Shown here in pieces: positions 1 to 7,452 of a DNA stretch of 64,000 bases (position 1 is its first letter; each line of letters starts with the position of its first letter). Source of the stretch: Streptomyces sp. RB17 (lineage in GTDB: Bacteria; Actinomycetota; Actinomycetes; Streptomycetales; Streptomycetaceae); NCBI RefSeq assembly GCF_009604455.1, contig NZ_WEGL01000003.1, positions 496,001-560,000 of the forward strand, written 5' to 3'. The position numbers and the translations under genes were made by a program. Below the pieces are notes generated by a model that was given only the letters and a program-made list of their open reading frames with translations, ran no database searches and was not told the origin of the DNA.

Positions 1-396
1 GACCCGGACAGCCCGCTCAGCCCCTTCTCCCCGGAGAGCGAGCACGCCCGTGAGCAGGCCATCGCGGTTCACCGCGAGGTGCTGGCCGGCTCCAAGTCCA
101 AGGTCGCCCCCGAACTCCGGGACGTCCTGCCGGAGTTGATGTGGCTGTCCCAGATGGGGCTGGTCCTGTACTGGGTCTTCGACCGGACCGAAGGGCGCGA
201 GCGCAGTTACCGGCTGGCCCGGCGCGGGGCCCGGCTGACCGCCCGCGGGGTGGCGCTCGCCCGGTTCCGGGTGCTGCGCCCCCTGGTCCTGGAGGTCCAT
301 GAGCTGTTCACGGACTTCCTGCCCGGCATGACGAAGGCACTGCCGGATCCACGGTCCGAACGGACCAAGGGGCGCGAGAAGAAGAGCGAGGGCTGA
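1..396 (+). CDS. TetR/AcrR-family regulator, C-terminal part (5' end outside window)
   Basis: The reading frame is open from base 1 and ends in TGA at 394-396, so only the last 131 residues are present. The visible part is all-helical, with the pattern PELMWLSQMGLVLYWVFDRT followed by a basic stretch and a long amphipathic helix. That resembles the ligand-binding and dimerisation half of TetR-family repressors; the N-terminal helix-turn-helix would lie upstream of the window. It ends directly against the stop codon of the convergent gene at 397, with no spacer. The family assignment is an inference from the C-terminal half alone; the ligand and target genes cannot be told. Confidence 0.6.
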   Translation, partial: DPDSPLSPFSPESEHAREQAIAVHREVLAGSKSKVAPELRDVLPELMWLSQMGLVLYWVFDRTEGRERSYRLARRGARLTARGVALARFRVLRPLVLEVHELFTDFLPGMTKALPDPRSERTKGREKKSEG

Positions 397-1956
397 TCAG
401 AGCCACTGCAGGCGCCACAGGCGGAAGACGCCCGTGCCGTCGTCCAGGTACTGGCTGCCGCCCACGTCCTCGGTGCTGACCACGTACTCCTTGCGCTGCC
501 ACAGCGGGATCAGCGGGACGTCCTGGGCGACTGCCGCCTGGATGGCCCTGAAGTCGTTGTCGACCTGGCTGCGGTCGGCGTACTGCTGGCTGTGCAGGAT
601 GAGATGGTCGACCAGCTTGTTGCTGTAGCCGGTGCTCATCGTGGAGCCGGTGCCGACGAGCGCGGAGCCGAAGGTGTCCGGGTCCGGATAGTCGGGCACC
701 CAGCCGACCGCCCACGCGTCCATCTTCCCGGTGGCCCAGCGCTTCTGGAAGTCGGTCCACTCGTACCCCTGGACGTCCACCTTGAACAGGCCGCCGGCCT
801 CCAGCTGCCGCTTCAGCGCCGCGGCCTCCTGCTCACCCACGCCCCGGTTCTTGCCGTAGCCGAAGGTGAACCGGACGGGCAGGGACACCCCGGCCTGGGT
901 GAGCAGCGCCCGCGCCTTCTGCACGCTCTGCGTCGGGTAGTCGTCGAAGAACGACGTGGTGTGGCCGGTGATGCCGGTCGGGATCAGCGAGTACAGCGGG
1001 TCGACCGTGCCCTCGTAGACCGACGAGGCGAGCTGCTCGCGGTTGACCAGCCAGGCCATCGCGCGGCGCACCCGCACATCGTGCAGAGGCGAGTTGGCGC
1101 GCGTGTTGAGGTACAGGTTGCGGGTCTCGGCGCTGTCGGACTCGGTGACCCGCTGGTTGGGGTCGCTCGGGTTCAGCGCCGAGAGCACGCTCGGCGGCAG
1201 CTCCCGGGTGGCGACGTCGACCTGCCCGTCCTTCCAGGCGCTGTCGAGCTTCGCGGAGTCGGCGTAGTAGCGCAGGTCGATCGGGCGGCCGGTGCCGCTG
1301 AGGTAGCCCTTGTAGCGGCTGTTGGGCTGGAGAACCGCCTTCTGGTCCTTGGCGTACGACGTCAGGGTGTACGGGCCGGTGCCGTCGACGCCGGTGTCCT
1401 TGCGCAGTGACTCGGCCGGGTACTTGTCCTTGTCCACGATCGCCCCGGCGCCGGTGGCGACCTTCAGCGGCCAGGTGGCGTCGGGGGACGACAGATGGAA
1501 GGTGACGGTCGTCGCGCTGTCGGCACTCACCGAGGCGAGCGTGGAGAACAGCGACGCCGGGCCGACATCGGAGTTGATCTTCTTGACCCGGTCGAAGGAG
1601 TACTTCACGTCCTCGGCCGTCATCGTGCGGCCGCTCGGGAAGGTGATCCCGGAGCGCAGAGTGCATTGGTACGTCCGCAGACCGCTGCCCTGGAAGGCAC
1701 AGCTCTGTGCCGCGTCCGGGACCGGCGCGACGCCGCCCGGCTCGAACGTCAGCAGCGACTGGAAGACATTGCTGAACAGCGCCCAGGAACCGGCGTCGTA
1801 GGCGCCCGCCGGGTCGAGGTCCGTGACGGCGTCCGTCGTACCGACCGTGATGGTCTTGTTCTTGTTTCCCTGCGACGGCAGTAGCTGCCAGCCGCCGATT
1901 CCCGCGATCGCGAGCACGAGCAGTGTCACGAGAACGCGCATGCGAATCGATCGCAT
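397..1956 (-). CDS. ABC transporter substrate-binding protein, family 5 (peptide/nickel type)
   Basis: This 519-residue protein is an extracytoplasmic solute receptor of the SBP_bac_5 family. Members bind oligopeptides, nickel chelates or similar ligands for an ABC importer. The N terminus has a basic patch and one hydrophobic segment (about residues 6-23) without a lipobox cysteine, so it looks like a signal anchor or Sec signal. The body has the family pattern: TLDPAGAYD-like opening, then RSGITFPSGRTMTAEDVKYS, and a late WVPDYPDPDTF motif. I chose the ATG at 1956 because GGGAGG lies just upstream; the frame is open 27 codons further but without a ribosome site. No permease or ATPase genes adjoin it, so it is an orphan receptor here. 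The substrate is unknown. Confidence 0.85.
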   Translation of the reverse strand: MRSIRMRVLVTLLVLAIAGIGGWQLLPSQGNKNKTITVGTTDAVTDLDPAGAYDAGSWALFSNVFQSLLTFEPGGVAPVPDAAQSCAFQGSGLRTYQCTLRSGITFPSGRTMTAEDVKYSFDRVKKINSDVGPASLFSTLASVSADSATTVTFHLSSPDATWPLKVATGAGAIVDKDKYPAESLRKDTGVDGTGPYTLTSYAKDQKAVLQPNSRYKGYLSGTGRPIDLRYYADSAKLDSAWKDGQVDVATRELPPSVLSALNPSDPNQRVTESDSAETRNLYLNTRANSPLHDVRVRRAMAWLVNREQLASSVYEGTVDPLYSLIPTGITGHTTSFFDDYPTQSVQKARALLTQAGVSLPVRFTFGYGKNRGVGEQEAAALKRQLEAGGLFKVDVQGYEWTDFQKRWATGKMDAWAVGWVPDYPDPDTFGSALVGTGSTMSTGYSNKLVDHLILHSQQYADRSQVDNDFRAIQAAVAQDVPLIPLWQRKEYVVSTEDVGGSQYLDDGTGVFRLWRLQWL

Positions 1957-2234
1957 GGTGGTGCCCTCCCCAGGCCCCTTCAAAGGCCCTACCCCTGACC
2001 AGCACGATTTCGCCACTCCCCTCGTGGCGCGGCTCACCTAATCACACGGGTTTCGCCTGGGGGAAGGGCTTTCTGACCAGATGGTGAAAGAACTTACCGA
2101 GGCGTTGTTTCCCCCGGGTTTCACAGCGTCTTCACAGGAGTGGGAGCGGTTCCCGCCAGGAGCGGTGCGGGTCGGTCACGCGCGCGCGGCGGCGTACGGC
2201 GGCTATGGCGTGCGGACGGCTAGGGTGCGGGCGG

Positions 2235-2474
2235 CTATGACGCGCGGCGCAGTGCGCGCAGTCCGCGCAACCCGATGACCCCGATGACCGTCCCCAATAC
2301 GAAGGAAACGACCGCCAGCAGCAGGTGCACCCAGAAGTACGCCGTCGGGTGACCGTTGTCGAAGGCGAGCCCGCTGCTGTCCTTGACCAGGTTCTTGACG
2401 AAAGTGACCCAGATGACCCAGGACCACACCCCGAAGGCGAGCAGGAACCAGGAGACCGGGCGGCTGAGCTTCAT
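2235..2474 (-). CDS. Small two-helix membrane protein (SCO4848-like)
   Basis: A 79-residue protein with two predicted transmembrane helices (about residues 7-27 and 48-70) separated by a loop with FDNGHPTAYFWVH. The C terminus is arginine-rich and probably cytoplasmic. It starts with ATG at 2474 and is transcribed away from the carboxypeptidase gene at 2566, so the two share the intergenic region 2475-2565. The same neighbour pair is typical of Streptomyces chromosomes (recalled as SCO4847/SCO4848). No enzymatic motif is visible and no function is known to me. Confidence 0.75.
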   Translation of the reverse strand: MKLSRPVSWFLLAFGVWSWVIWVTFVKNLVKDSSGLAFDNGHPTAYFWVHLLLAVVSFVLGTVIGVIGLRGLRALRRAS

Positions 2475-2565
2475 GCGACCAGTATTGCCGTTCGCCCTTC
2501 GGTTCTGTGCCGGGGGTGAGGTGGGTCATGGGATTTCATGGCCGACAAAAGGTACGTTCTCGACC

Positions 2566-3789
2566 GTGTCTGCACTGAAGAAGACCGGTCGGCGATCCCT
2601 GCTGGTCACCTCCGCCACCCTGCTGTCCCTGTCCGTGACCGCGCCCGCCGCCCTCGCCGCCCCGGCCCCCTCGACGAGCCCGACGGTCACGCCCCCGGCC
2701 GGCATGTCGACCGTGGGCGGCGTCCGGCTGGGCCGGCCGGGCACACAGGTCAATCTCGCGCCGGGTGTCCCGGTGCTGCCGAAGGACATCACCGCGCGTT
2801 CCTGGATCGTCACCGACGCCGAGTCCGGCGAGGTGCTCGCCGCGCACAACGCGCACTGGCGGCTGCCCCCGGCGAGCACGCTGAAGATGCTGTTCGCCGA
2901 CACCCTGCTGCCCCGCTTCCCGAAGGAGGAGAAGCACAAGGTGGTGCCGTCCGACCTCGCGGGCATGGGTGTCGGCTCCAGCGTGGTCGGGATAAAGGAG
3001 GGGCACACCTACTCCGTCCACGATCTGTGGCTCGGGGTCTTCCTGCGCTCGGGCAACGACGCCGTGCACGTGCTGTCCTCGATGAACGAAGGTGTCGCAC
3101 AGACCGTCAAGGACATGCAGGACCACGCCGACGAACTGCAGGCCCGGGACACACACGTGGTCTCGCCCGACGGCTACGACGAGCCGGGTCAGGTGTCGTC
3201 GGCGTACGACCTGACGCTGATCGCGCGGTCCGGGCTGCAGAAGAAGGACTTCCGTGACTACTGCTCGACCGTCAGCGCCAGGTTCGAGACGGGCGAGATC
3301 CGCAACACCAACCGGCTGCTGAGCGGTGACACCGACGTGCCCGTCTACCAGGGCATCGCGGGCGTGAAGAACGGCAACACCACCAACGCGGGCGCCACCT
3401 TCACCGGGGTCGCCGAGCGCAACGGCCGAGTGCTGCTGGTCACGGTGATGCATCCGGACAAGCCCGAGCACAACGAGGTCTACAAGGAGACGGCCAAGCT
3501 GTTCGACTGGGGCTTCCAGGCGGCCGGCAAGGTCAACCCGGTGGGCGAACTGGTGCCGCCCAGGAGCGCCCTGCCGAGCCCTGACCCCGGTGCCTCCGCC
3601 GGGAAGTCCGCGGGGAGGGGCGGATCCGAGGCCAGGCCGGTGGCCGGTGCCACCGCCGGCTCCGGCTCCGGCGTCGGCACCGCCGCGGCCATCGCGGGCG
3701 GGGCGGTGGTGCTGCTCGCGGGCGCCGCGTTCCTGATCAATCGCCGGTGGCCGCTGCCGGACCTGATGCGCCGTCGGACGCGTCCGTGA
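2566..3789 (+). CDS. D-alanyl-D-alanine carboxypeptidase (peptidase S11-like, low-molecular-weight PBP)
   Basis: A secreted, membrane-anchored penicillin-binding protein of 407 residues that would trim D-Ala from peptidoglycan stem peptides outside the cell. Order: signal peptide (residues about 1-30), catalytic domain, Gly/Ser/Ala-rich linker, one C-terminal transmembrane helix (about 370-393) and a basic tail. The active-site motifs are STLK (104-107, nucleophile Ser104 and Lys107), SGN (162-164) and KNG (268-270) in place of the usual KTG. I chose the GTG at 2566 because the signal peptide follows directly and AAAAGG lies upstream; the frame is open further upstream. The last 53 bp overlap the convergent YihY-type gene. 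Confidence 0.88.
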   Translation: MSALKKTGRRSLLVTSATLLSLSVTAPAALAAPAPSTSPTVTPPAGMSTVGGVRLGRPGTQVNLAPGVPVLPKDITARSWIVTDAESGEVLAAHNAHWRLPPASTLKMLFADTLLPRFPKEEKHKVVPSDLAGMGVGSSVVGIKEGHTYSVHDLWLGVFLRSGNDAVHVLSSMNEGVAQTVKDMQDHADELQARDTHVVSPDGYDEPGQVSSAYDLTLIARSGLQKKDFRDYCSTVSARFETGEIRNTNRLLSGDTDVPVYQGIAGVKNGNTTNAGATFTGVAERNGRVLLVTVMHPDKPEHNEVYKETAKLFDWGFQAAGKVNPVGELVPPRSALPSPDPGASAGKSAGRGGSEARPVAGATAGSGSGVGTAAAIAGGAVVLLAGAAFLINRRWPLPDLMRRRTRP

Positions 3790-4660
3790 CGTCGGCGGCG
3801 GGCTCGGCCTCCGCACTCCGCGTCGCCGTCCAGGACGCGCAGAACAGCACGAGTTTCGCGGTGAAGTTGATCCAGAGGAGCAGCGCCACGGGGACGCCGA
3901 ACGCGCCGTACATGCTCTTCGCGGCGACTCCCTGGATATAGCCGCTGAGCAGCAGTTTCAGCAGTTCGAAGCCGACCGCGCCGAGCAGTGCGGCCACCAC
4001 CAGGCGGCGGCGCGGCGGCTCGACGCCGGGCAGCAGGGTCAGGACGTAGAGCAGGACGAGGAAGTCGGCGAGCACGGCGACGGCGAACGCGGCGATCCGC
4101 AGCAGCGCACTGCCCCAGCCGTGCTCGGCCAGGCCGAGGTTGCGCGACACCACTCCGACGGCGGCCGAGGCGAGCGTGGACGCGGCGAGCGTGACCAGCA
4201 GGGCGCCGCCGAGGCCGAGGAGGATGCCGGCGTCCTTGGCCTTGGCCACCACCGGGTTCTGCTGCTGGTCCGGCAGCTCCCACACCGCGCGCAGACAGGA
4301 CCGCATCTGGCCGACCCAGCCGATGCCCGTCACCAACAGCAGGGCGCCCGCGATGACGCCGACGGTGCCGGCGTTGTGGACGAGCGAGGTGAGGTCCAGC
4401 CGGCTGGAGAGGACGCCGGGGAACTGCTCGGCGATCTTGTGCTCGACGGTCTTCTGCCGGGCCGGGCTGAGCGTGGCGGCGCTGACCGCGGCGACCAGGG
4501 TCAGCAGCGGGAACAGCGCGATGAAGCTGATGAACGTCATGGCGGCGGCCAGCCGCGTCCACTTCACCCGGTCCAGACGTTCGTAGCAGTGCCACGCGTG
4601 CGTCTCCATCAGCCGGACCACGATCGGCCCGATGCCGGGGAGTCTCTTCAGCCAGTCCAT
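3737..4660 (-). CDS. YihY/BrkB-family inner-membrane protein
   Basis: A 307-residue integral membrane protein of the YihY/virulence factor BrkB family. About six hydrophobic segments are visible, the first (AAAMTFISFIALFPLLTLVA) being the family signature region near residues 38-58, and a later segment ends in GFELLKLLLSGYIQGVA. The acidic Ala-rich C-terminal tail (from about residue 280) lies in the region that overlaps antisense to the end of the carboxypeptidase gene. The biochemical role of this family is not established. The start at 4660 gives the conserved N terminus MDWLKRLPGIG. The intergenic stretch 4661-4805 separates it from a divergent reductase gene. Confidence 0.85.
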   Translation of the reverse strand: MDWLKRLPGIGPIVVRLMETHAWHCYERLDRVKWTRLAAAMTFISFIALFPLLTLVAAVSAATLSPARQKTVEHKIAEQFPGVLSSRLDLTSLVHNAGTVGVIAGALLLVTGIGWVGQMRSCLRAVWELPDQQQNPVVAKAKDAGILLGLGGALLVTLAASTLASAAVGVVSRNLGLAEHGWGSALLRIAAFAVAVLADFLVLLYVLTLLPGVEPPRRRLVVAALLGAVGFELLKLLLSGYIQGVAAKSMYGAFGVPVALLLWINFTAKLVLFCASWTATRSAEAEPAADVTDASDGASGPAAATGD

Positions 4661-4763
4661 GATCCGCTCCTGCCCCTGACCGCGCGCTCGTAAGACATCC
4701 CACTAATCACCCATTGTGTGGAGCGGGCGAATGTTCAGTAACTAATCCCTCATATAGGGACGA

Positions 4764-4769
4764 TACGGT
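4764..4769 (+). promoter_or_regulatory. -10 box TACGGT of a probably leaderless transcript
   Basis: TACGGT fits the actinomycete TANNNT -10 consensus. It lies 7 bases before an ATG at 4777, so transcription would start on or next to that ATG. No convincing -35 box is seen. Confidence 0.35.
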
Positions 4770-4776
4770 CACCGAC

Positions 4777-4797
4777 ATGCCTCCGGATCCCCGCTAG
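4777..4797 (+). CDS. Possible 6-residue leader peptide MPPDPR before the SDR gene
   Basis: ATG at 4777 followed by five codons and TAG at 4795-4797. The stop codon is part of the TAGGAG ribosome-binding site of the downstream gene at 4806, so a ribosome ending here would stop on that site. It is so short that it may be chance; the support is only the matching -10 spacing and the stop/SD overlap. Confidence 0.25.
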   Translation: MPPDPR

Positions 4798-4805
4798 GAG
4801 CTGAT

Positions 4806-5540
4806 GTGAAGGACGCTTTCGGTCTCCCCCAGTCCCTGCTCGTCCTCGGCGGCACGTCCGAGATCGCGCTGGCCACCGCGCGCCGGATGATCGCCCGTCG
4901 CACCCGCACGGTGTGGCTGGCGGGCCGCCCCTCACCGGCCCTGGAACAGGCCGCCGAGAGCCTGCGCGCACTCGGCGCGGACACCCGTACCGTCGCCTTC
5001 GACGCCCTCGACCCCGAGTCCCACGAGACCGTCCTCGGCAAGGTCTTCGCCGAGGACGACATCGACATGGTGCTGTTCGCCTTCGGCATCCTCGGCGACC
5101 AGGCCCACGACGAACGGGACCCGGTACGCGCCGTCCAGGTCGCCCAGACCAACTACACCGGGGCCGTCTCCGCCGGCCTGGTCGCCGCCCGCGCCCTGCA
5201 GACCCAGGGGCACGGATCCCTCGTGGTCCTGTCCTCCGTGGCCGGCGAGCGGGCCCGCCGCGCCGACTTCATCTACGGCTCCAGCAAGGCCGGCCTCGAC
5301 ACCTTCGCCCAGGGCCTCGGCGACGCCCTGCACGGCACGGGCGTGCACGTCATGGTCGTACGGCCCGGGTACCTCCGGGACGGGGGGCCGCTTTCGACGA
5401 CTCCGGAAGCGGTGGCCACGGCCATCGAACTGGGCCTGCGCAGAGGCTCGGAGGTGGTGTGGGTGCCGGGGGCACTACGGGTGGTGATGGCGGCGCTGCG
5501 GCACACGCCGAGGGCACTGTTCCGGCGCCTTCCGGTGTAG
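4806..5540 (+). CDS. Short-chain dehydrogenase/reductase, DprE2-like
   Basis: A 244-residue classical-size SDR. It has a Rossmann dinucleotide site near the N terminus (LVLGGTSEIALA, about residues 12-23) and the catalytic Tyr-x3-Lys in YGSSKAG, preceded by the Ser of VVLSSVAG. The overall pattern, with the GGTSEIA loop and a VWVPG-containing C terminus, is that of decaprenylphospho-beta-D-ribofuranose epimerase subunit-2-like reductases, which in mycobacteria make the arabinose donor for the cell wall. Streptomyces lack arabinogalactan, so the real substrate here is uncertain. The GTG start has AGGAG at 4796-4800. No DprE1-type oxidase gene adjoins it. Only 11 bp separate it from the convergent next gene. 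Confidence 0.8.
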   Translation: MKDAFGLPQSLLVLGGTSEIALATARRMIARRTRTVWLAGRPSPALEQAAESLRALGADTRTVAFDALDPESHETVLGKVFAEDDIDMVLFAFGILGDQAHDERDPVRAVQVAQTNYTGAVSAGLVAARALQTQGHGSLVVLSSVAGERARRADFIYGSSKAGLDTFAQGLGDALHGTGVHVMVVRPGYLRDGGPLSTTPEAVATAIELGLRRGSEVVWVPGALRVVMAALRHTPRALFRRLPV

Positions 5541-5551
5541 CGGCCCCGCCA

Positions 5552-6136
5552 CTACGACACCGCGCTGCTGCGGCCCGCCCCTCGCAGCGCACCGGCCTGC
5601 GGAGGCACCACAGATCCCCCGAACGTGTACTCCCGCAACTTCCGCCAGACCCCGTCGGTCCCTTGCTCGTACAGGGCAAAACCCGTACACGGCCACTGCG
5701 CGTCGAACCCGGCCAGCTCCTCGAACGCGCGGTCCATCGCCGCCTCGTCGATGCCGTGCGCGACGGTGACATGCGGGTGGTACGGGAACTGCAGCTCGCG
5801 CGCCACCGGCCCCGAGGCGTCCCGCACCCGCTGCTGCAGCAGGGTGCAGTCCTCGGCACCCTGGACGACACGGACATAGACCACCGGGGACAGTGGACGG
5901 AACGTGCCCGTGCCGGACAGCCGCATCGGGAACGGCCGCCCGCCGGCCGCGACCTCGGTGAGGTGCGCCTCGACGGCCGGCAGCTCGCTCTCGTCGAGCT
6001 CGGTCGGCGGCAGCAGTGTGACGTGCGTGGGGATGCCGTGAGCCGCGGCGTCGCCGAAGCCCGCGCGCCGCTCCTGGAGCAGGCTGCCGTGAGGCTCCGG
6101 GACCGCGATCGACACGCCGATCGTTACGGTCCCCAC
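5552..6136 (-). CDS. 2'-5' RNA ligase-family / 2H phosphoesterase protein
   Basis: A 194-residue protein of the 2H phosphoesterase superfamily (LigT/2'-5' RNA ligase-like). The two signature motifs are present: THVTLL in the first half and HPHVTVAH in the second, giving the paired H-x-T catalytic histidines. Known members ligate 2'-5' RNA or hydrolyse cyclic phosphodiesters; the substrate here is not predictable. I chose the GTG at 6136 because CAGGAG lies 7-12 bases upstream; the open frame extends to 6247 without a better site. It sits downstream of trpS on the same strand, as in other Streptomyces. Confidence 0.8.
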   Translation of the reverse strand: MGTVTIGVSIAVPEPHGSLLQERRAGFGDAAAHGIPTHVTLLPPTELDESELPAVEAHLTEVAAGGRPFPMRLSGTGTFRPLSPVVYVRVVQGAEDCTLLQQRVRDASGPVARELQFPYHPHVTVAHGIDEAAMDRAFEELAGFDAQWPCTGFALYEQGTDGVWRKLREYTFGGSVVPPQAGALRGAGRSSAVS

Positions 6137-6312
6137 GTCGTCTCCTGTCGTGTGTCTGTTTTTGTCACGTCCGTCGGCTATCGACTGTACGGCTATGGCT
6201 GTCCTGTGGGCAGGCGCGGCGGAAGTGATGTGCAGCGCTCTGCCCACCCGGACGTGCGTACGGTCGTGCGCCTCGGTGCCGGTCCGTGCGTCTCAGTGCG
6301 TAGCCGTGCGTC

Positions 6313-7329
6313 TCAGTGCTTCGCCGGCAGGAAGCCCACGCGGTCGTACGCCTGCGCGAGCGTCTCCGCGGCGACCGCGCGCGCCTTCTCCGCGCCCTTG
6401 GCCAGGATCGAGTCGAGGGTCTCGGAGTCGTCCAGGTACTGCTGGGTGCGCTCCCGGAACGGCGTCACGAAGTCGACCATGACCTCGGCGAGGTCGGTCT
6501 TGAGGGCGCCGTACATCTTGCCCTCGTACTGGCGCTCCAGCTCGGCGATCGACGTGCCGGTGAGCGTGGAGTAGATGGTGAGGAGGTTCGACACGCCCGG
6601 CTTGTTCTCCGCGTCGTAGCGGATCACGGTGTCGGTGTCGGTGACGGCGCTCTTGACCTTCTTGGCGGTGGCCTTCGGCTCGTCGAGCAGGTTGATCAGG
6701 CCCTTCGGCGTGGACGCCGACTTGCTCATCTTGATCGACGGGTCCTGCAGGTCGTAGATCTTCGCCGTCTCCTTGAGGATGTACGGCGACGGGATCGTGA
6801 ACGTGTCGCCGAAGCGGCCGTTGAAACGCTCGGCCAGGTCACGGGTCAGCTCGATGTGCTGGCGCTGGTCCTCGCCGACCGGCACCTCGTTCGCCTGGTA
6901 GAGGAGGATGTCCGCGACCTGCAGGATCGGGTACGTGAACAGGCCGACGGAGGCGCGCTCGGCGCCCTGCTTGGCGGACTTGTCCTTGAACTGGGTCATC
7001 CGGCTGGCCTCGCCGAAGCCGGTGAGGCAGTTCATGATCCAGGCGAGCTGGGCGTGCTCGGGGACGTGGCTCTGGACGAAGAGTGTGCAGCGGTCGGGGT
7101 CCAGACCGGCCGCGAGGAGCTGGGCGGCGGCCAGGCGGGTGTTGGCCCGCAGCTCCTTCGGGTCCTGCGGGAGCGTGATCGCGTGCAGGTCGACGACCAT
7201 GTAGAACGCGTCGTGGGTCTCCTGCAGGGCCACCCACTGGCGGACGGCGCCGAGGTAGTTGCCGAGGTGGAACGAGCCGGCGGTGGGCTGGATGCCGGAG
7301 AGCACGCGAGGTTCGTCAGCAGTGGCCAT
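6313..7329 (-). CDS. trpS: Tryptophanyl-tRNA synthetase (TrpRS2-type, housekeeping)
   Basis: A class I aminoacyl-tRNA synthetase of 338 residues that charges tRNA-Trp in the cytoplasm. The HIGH-equivalent motif is in PTAGSFHLGNYLGA near the N terminus and the KMSKS loop is at residues 200-204. The ATG at 7329 gives the expected N terminus MATADEPRVLSGIQPT. Bases upstream are A/T-rich (CAATAAAAAAC) without a clear ribosome-binding site. I see no T-box, leader peptide with Trp codons or attenuator upstream, unlike what is reported for the inducible second TrpRS of S. coelicolor. It lies between glyA and the 2'-5' RNA ligase-like gene, all leftward. Confidence 0.95.
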   Translation of the reverse strand: MATADEPRVLSGIQPTAGSFHLGNYLGAVRQWVALQETHDAFYMVVDLHAITLPQDPKELRANTRLAAAQLLAAGLDPDRCTLFVQSHVPEHAQLAWIMNCLTGFGEASRMTQFKDKSAKQGAERASVGLFTYPILQVADILLYQANEVPVGEDQRQHIELTRDLAERFNGRFGDTFTIPSPYILKETAKIYDLQDPSIKMSKSASTPKGLINLLDEPKATAKKVKSAVTDTDTVIRYDAENKPGVSNLLTIYSTLTGTSIAELERQYEGKMYGALKTDLAEVMVDFVTPFRERTQQYLDDSETLDSILAKGAEKARAVAAETLAQAYDRVGFLPAKH

Positions 7330-7408
7330 GTTTTTTATTGTTGCAGAGAGCTCGGGGGCTTCTGTGCATGGGGAACTGCGGACCGTGGTGGGCCGGTCGC
7401 GCCCCGCG

Positions 7409-7436
7409 GCGGGGCCGCACATTGATGCGGCCCCGC
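7409..7436 (-). terminator. Rho-independent-like hairpin after glyA
   Basis: A perfect 11-bp G/C stem (7409-7419 with 7426-7436) around a 6-base loop lies 17 bp beyond the glyA stop. There is no U-tract, as is common for Streptomyces hairpin terminators. It would separate glyA from trpS transcription. Confidence 0.7.
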
Positions 7437-7452
7437 ACTCCTTCGGGGCGCT

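Noticed and set aside
2081..2278. Short frame between the binding protein gene and the small membrane protein gene
   Set aside because: The translation is Arg/Ala/Val-rich without protein character and the end overlaps the membrane protein gene antisense.
7330..7452. T-box or Trp-codon attenuator upstream of trpS
   Set aside because: No leader ORF with Trp codons and no T-box sequence; the hairpin there fits termination of glyA.
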